Under the pieces are notes generated by a model that searched no databases, was not told where the DNA came from, and worked only from the letters and a program-made list of their open reading frames with translations. Below are positions 60,416 to 64,000 of a stretch of 64,000 bases of DNA, piece by piece. The position numbers and the translations under genes were made by a program. Where the stretch lies: contig JAQJVL010000425.1 of the NCBI GenBank assembly GCA_035578905.1, positions 310,001-374,000 on the forward strand. Direction: 5' to 3'. Each line of letters begins with the position of its first letter. Position 1 is the stretch's first letter. The DNA comes from Stictocephala bisonia (taxonomy: Eukaryota > Arthropoda > Insecta > Hemiptera > Membracidae).

Positions 60416-62345
60416 TAGTCCCAAAACCACCATTTTGCCTACTGGCGAACGTTTAGTAAACCAATTACATAGGAACAGGATGGGGGCATTTTATTTGTCA
60501 AACATCACCATTTAAATTTCTAAATGGACTTTAGCCCAAAAAAAACATTCCTTTAAGCACTTTGGACGTGAATGTTTTGTAAAATGTCTTTTAAATTCAA
60601 GCTTCAATATTCACGAGCCATATTCTGTACCATCTAAAAGTAAAACCACTTAGCTTGGGAAACATAAACATCATCAACATGGGAGAAGATTATAACTAAG
60701 TTTAACTTTTGAAGATACTTTTTAATCATTTTTAAAGTCAACATATTTGATACAGTCAGCTTCATATTTATATTCTATTTTCTCAATATTTATACTTATG
60801 TAAACATATTACATTTGAAAATATATGCATGGAAATTAATATTTTGTGTGTAAACGAACCTATACTATGCAGAAGCTCCATTGTTAGGACCAACCTTTAT
60901 TGCTAAACCTGTATAGTTTCGTATGAATATTTTATGGACTTGAAACAAAAAATAAAAAAAAGTGCTAGATACTAAAGATATATAATTTATATAAAATGTA
61001 AAAAATATATTTATGGTTATATTGTTTTGTGGTATATTGCTATTTAAATATCTTGAACCAAATTTATTAATTATTCAGGGTTGATAATTGAAATGAAAAA
61101 ATACCTTTAGATTGTAAACTTTCGTATGGTTTGGGATTTGTCTATTACTAAGACCCATTCATTTTAGCCTCCTGAACTGAGCAATTGTAATGTAGGAGGT
61201 TTAGGTACATTGAGTCATCATTGATTAGTGTAGTCCCATCTGGTATACTCGAGTTTCGACACATTTGGTGTTATTGTCAACATTTTGGAATTTATATCGA
61301 TAATCCTTTTAAAAGAACATTTTAAGAGCCACAGATTACAGCAACGACTGGATTGATAATGTCAGTAATAAAAATATATGAAATAGAAATAGACAAAAAC
61401 GTTTTACAATATGAAAATTTTTGAAGTATACTATTAAAATATGTACACGTTATCTTAGATCTGAGTTTCAAAGCCTGCTTAAAACTGGATAATAAACTAT
61501 CGCCAGATTGCATAATTAACCATATTTATGAATCCGTTGTCCTTGGGTTAAACTGAGACAAGGGTCATGAATCACATTATCACATGAATCAAATTACAGG
61601 TAATTTACAAGAACGATGATACAATCGATCTTAGATCGATGATGATTTATTAGTAATTATTGTGATTGATATTTCAACTCGTAAAACGTTCTACGGTCAA
61701 TTTAGTTTAACATAGACTAATTTAGATTTTTTAAACATATATAAAAAAGTATAACTCTGAATTGGAATTGAAAGGTCTGAATATAAAATAAATCTTTAAT
61801 CAATTTAAACCCTAGAAGTAAAGCATCACATTCTACTAAGGTCTATGTGGTACAGAAGAATTCACTTTATTGCAGGTCTCACGTGCTTCCCTGCAAACAA
61901 AACCAATCAAAGTATTTGGCCTTATATTTATCTGTTGTCTCTATTTTATATTAAATTGATGCCAACAAAGACTGCGCTATATTACTGAATACAACATACT
62001 TACTGCAAGAACAATACAATGTGTTACTTTGTGTTTGGGATACAAGCATGGTTGAAACATTTACCCTTTTTGTTTTTTGTGAAATAATTGTAAACAAAAT
62101 GGTCTCGAGTTTGAAAGATTATTTAACAATACTATTAAAACAGTAAAAAAACACCTGCTAAATTTGTTATGTGTTCGCTATTTAGTTATTAAGTTAAATA
62201 TTTCGTGATCATAACAAACTTTCATATAGAATTTTCAAAAAACTACTCAAACCAATTGTACAATAAATAATAGTTCTGTCCATTCCCGTCACACAAAATA
62301 TCTAGCTTCAGAAGTACGTTATATAGGGCGTATTCAATACCATAT
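60416..62345. other. AT-rich intergenic DNA
   Basis: No supported gene. A 17-bp palindrome (ATCGATCT-T-AGATCGAT) lies at 61624-61640. Confidence 0.5.
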
Positions 62346-62349
62346 ATAG

Positions 62350-63045
62350 GGCATACTCCAATACCATTAAGTGTTACAGATAGAAAACAGGAAATAAATG
62401 TAATAAAATCAATAGCTATTGCAAATGGATACAAGGCATCAATCATTTATGAAATTGGAAGTAGAATAAAGAAGAAAATTGAAAATAAATAAACGAACAA
62501 TTCTTAAAAGAGAAAAATCCGATAAAGAACAGAAGAAATATGTATCCCTCCATTACAATGGACCGTTTACACAAAAATTTGGTAATAGATTTCAAAAATT
62601 TAATTTATAAGTAGCTTTTAAGACTTGTAATACTATGTCCAACATTTTACACCCAAATATTGAAAGTGAAGATAAATTCAATAATTCAGGAATATATATC
62701 ACTGTAATAATTGTAATATGTCAGACTTTAAATTTCAACAAAAGATATAATAACCATGTCTCTGCTTTTAAAAATAAGAAAACTAAAAGAGCTAATGTAG
62801 CTAAACACCTTCTGAATTGAACCCACAGTTTGAATAAAATAGATGAAAATGTAGATATTATAAAAAGTTTGTAAGAAGGGTCGTATTATGAATGCTTGGG
62901 AAGAGTTATTTATTTTTAAAGAAAAGTGTAAAGATCATGATAAATTAATGAATGAACAGGTTAATTTTGATTCCAAAATAGTTTTTAATAATGTATTTTC
63001 AGCGACTAAAAGGGCAGAAGTAACAGCAGCCAATAGGGATTAACC
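62350..63045 (+). pseudogene. Penelope-like element polymerase, C-terminal RT part and GIY-YIG domain, broken
   Basis: Plus-strand reading gives the PLE polymerase C-terminus in order. At 62355-62420 an IPLS...VIKSIAIANGY block matches the end of the RT/thumb region. At 62539-62640 YVSLHYNGPFTQKFGNRF, then VAFKTCNTMSNIL, match the linker common to these proteins. At 62680-62815 NNSGIY...VICQTLNFNKRYNNH, then HVSAFKNKKTK and VAKHLLN, match the GIY-YIG endonuclease; the 'YIGQT' step is replaced by ICQT. At 62890-63020 NAWEELFIFKEKC and LMNEQVNFDSK match the terminal block. A frameshift near 62465-62490, a stop at about 62605 and another at 62818 make it inactive. Upstream RT motifs are absent, so it is 5' truncated. 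Confidence 0.78.
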
Positions 63046-63300
63046 AATAGTATCGTAGCAGCCACCATTTTGACTATTGGCGTCACGTGATCATAGGCCT
63101 ATAAATTGAGTTGTAGAATACTATTTTCCATGCATTTGTGAATCCCGCTAGTCTGAGGAAGGTGAGCGTGGTTCACCGAAATCGATCATCATAATATTTG
63201 TGCATTTTGTATTTTTATTTTAATATATTTGTGCTATTTGTGCTTATATTGTAATAAATTTGTGTTGTGTGACGTTTACTTGTACTGTTTAATATTTGAC
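63046..63300 (+). mobile_element. PLE 3' terminal region
   Basis: This follows the ORF directly and contains GGCGTCACGTGATCATAGGC, CCTATAAATTGAG (TATA-like), the ribozyme-like motif at 63148-63192 and an AT-rich TTTGTGCATTTTGTATTT tail. Pieces of the tail recur at 25470-25800 and 47025-47090. PLE terminal repeats are known to hold promoter-like sequence and hammerhead motifs together. Confidence 0.55.
63148..63192 (+). ncRNA. Hammerhead-like motif in the PLE 3' terminal region
   Basis: CTGAGGA (63153-63159), stem II GGTGA/TCACC with a GCGTGGT loop, then GAAATCGATC. If stem III is the self-complementary AUCGAU, the cleavage residue is the following C (AUC triplet). Stem I is weak (AGT opposite ATC with one wobble). 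One extra A lies before stem II, at the same place as the extra U in the 3.8-kb copies. Confidence 0.45.
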
Positions 63301-64000
63301 ATCTACTTATTATTTGAATGTTTTGACGTAATGGTTACGTTTTAATCACTTTTAAAATAATTATTTTAAAGGATTATAAATTTGCAAAATATTATGAAAA
63401 ATACAAATTCACTGTACATTCCACCCTTATTGTATACAGAGCCTTTAACGTAAACTTTTGTAATTCATTTGAAATTTAAATCACTTTTGACATAATTATG
63501 TTTTAGTGTTTGAATATACTATCATCGTAATAACAACAATACAGTACTTTAAACTATTTTTCTTTATACTTTTTCTATTATACATAGAAATAAATTGTTT
63601 TTTTGTTGTACATACACATATTAGGGACCAGGAAGGTAAACAGGCCGTTTAATTTCTATCGGATGAATAATAGAAATTGGTAAAATCTAGAATGAAATAT
63701 ATTTAGTAAGATAGATATTTAAAAATAGTGTTCTTCAATAAAATAATAAAGTTTTGTTCTGGCCTTGATTTAATGTAGTTTGAAAGTAAAAGAACATTTC
63801 TATGCCAAGCACTAACATTAAAGTATACTGAAACAACAGAAATGCTCGTATAATTATTTAAAATAATTTTAATCGTATCTAAATATTCTGAAACTTTTTT
63901 TATGAAACAAGTTCATAATTTTTGCAAATTTAGACTACTATCTATTCCAAAAATAGATCTAATAATTGCCCTGCGGAAAAGTTTTCTTTAACAGAAGGTT
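63301..64000. other. AT-rich intergenic DNA at window edge
   Basis: No supported feature. Confidence 0.5.

Overview
The window looks like repeat-rich, gene-poor nuclear DNA from a eukaryote, most likely an arthropod. It is strongly AT-rich, has no long unique ORF, and carries minisatellites, SINE-like elements, non-LTR and Penelope-like (PLE) retroelement fossils, MITEs, and interstitial blocks of the arthropod telomere motif TTAGG. A chelicerate source is possible because a small PC4-like/'IVKELA'-type ORF pair resembles short proteins I associate with chelicerate genomes, but the sequence does not settle this. I found no intact cellular gene, rRNA or canonical tRNA. Nearly all sizeable ORFs are by-products of tandem arrays with unit lengths divisible by three.

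Layout. 1-5 kb: a 70-bp minisatellite (about 24 copies), a broken non-LTR reverse transcriptase on the minus strand, and an inverted pair of PLE-terminal fragments carrying hammerhead-ribozyme-like motifs. 6.3-8.3 kb: 36-bp and 37-bp arrays. 12.2-14.1 kb: a small 36-bp array between 27-bp direct repeats, a SINE, and a TATA-bearing dispersed repeat (type E). 14.4-17.2 kb: a 78-bp dimeric array with higher-order structure. 18-26 kb: a perfect 36-bp palindrome, a PLE GIY-YIG fossil, and dispersed repeats D and E. 26.9-28.6 kb: a 30-bp array, a mariner-type MITE and another PLE end. 29.3-32.7 kb: repeat D, three SINE copies and repeat F. 32.7-42.7 kb: a recent 5-kb tandem duplication containing (TA)n, TTAGG-like repeats, a SINE and the two-ORF cassette; one breakpoint lies inside a MITE. 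44-47 kb: short tandem arrays. 51-55 kb: repeat F, a SINE and a PLE end. 55.8-60.4 kb: a 46-bp array of about 100 copies. 62.3-63.3 kb: the 3' half of a PLE (RT C-terminus, GIY-YIG domain and ribozyme-like terminal region).

The pieces do not form a pathway. They record mobile-element insertion, tandem amplification and segmental duplication. The most notable signals are: hammerhead-like folds in five PLE termini, two of them head to head; three separate minisatellites sharing one 20-nt core; the 5-kb duplication with a breakpoint in a MITE arm; and the duplicated PC4-like/IVKELA-type ORF pair.
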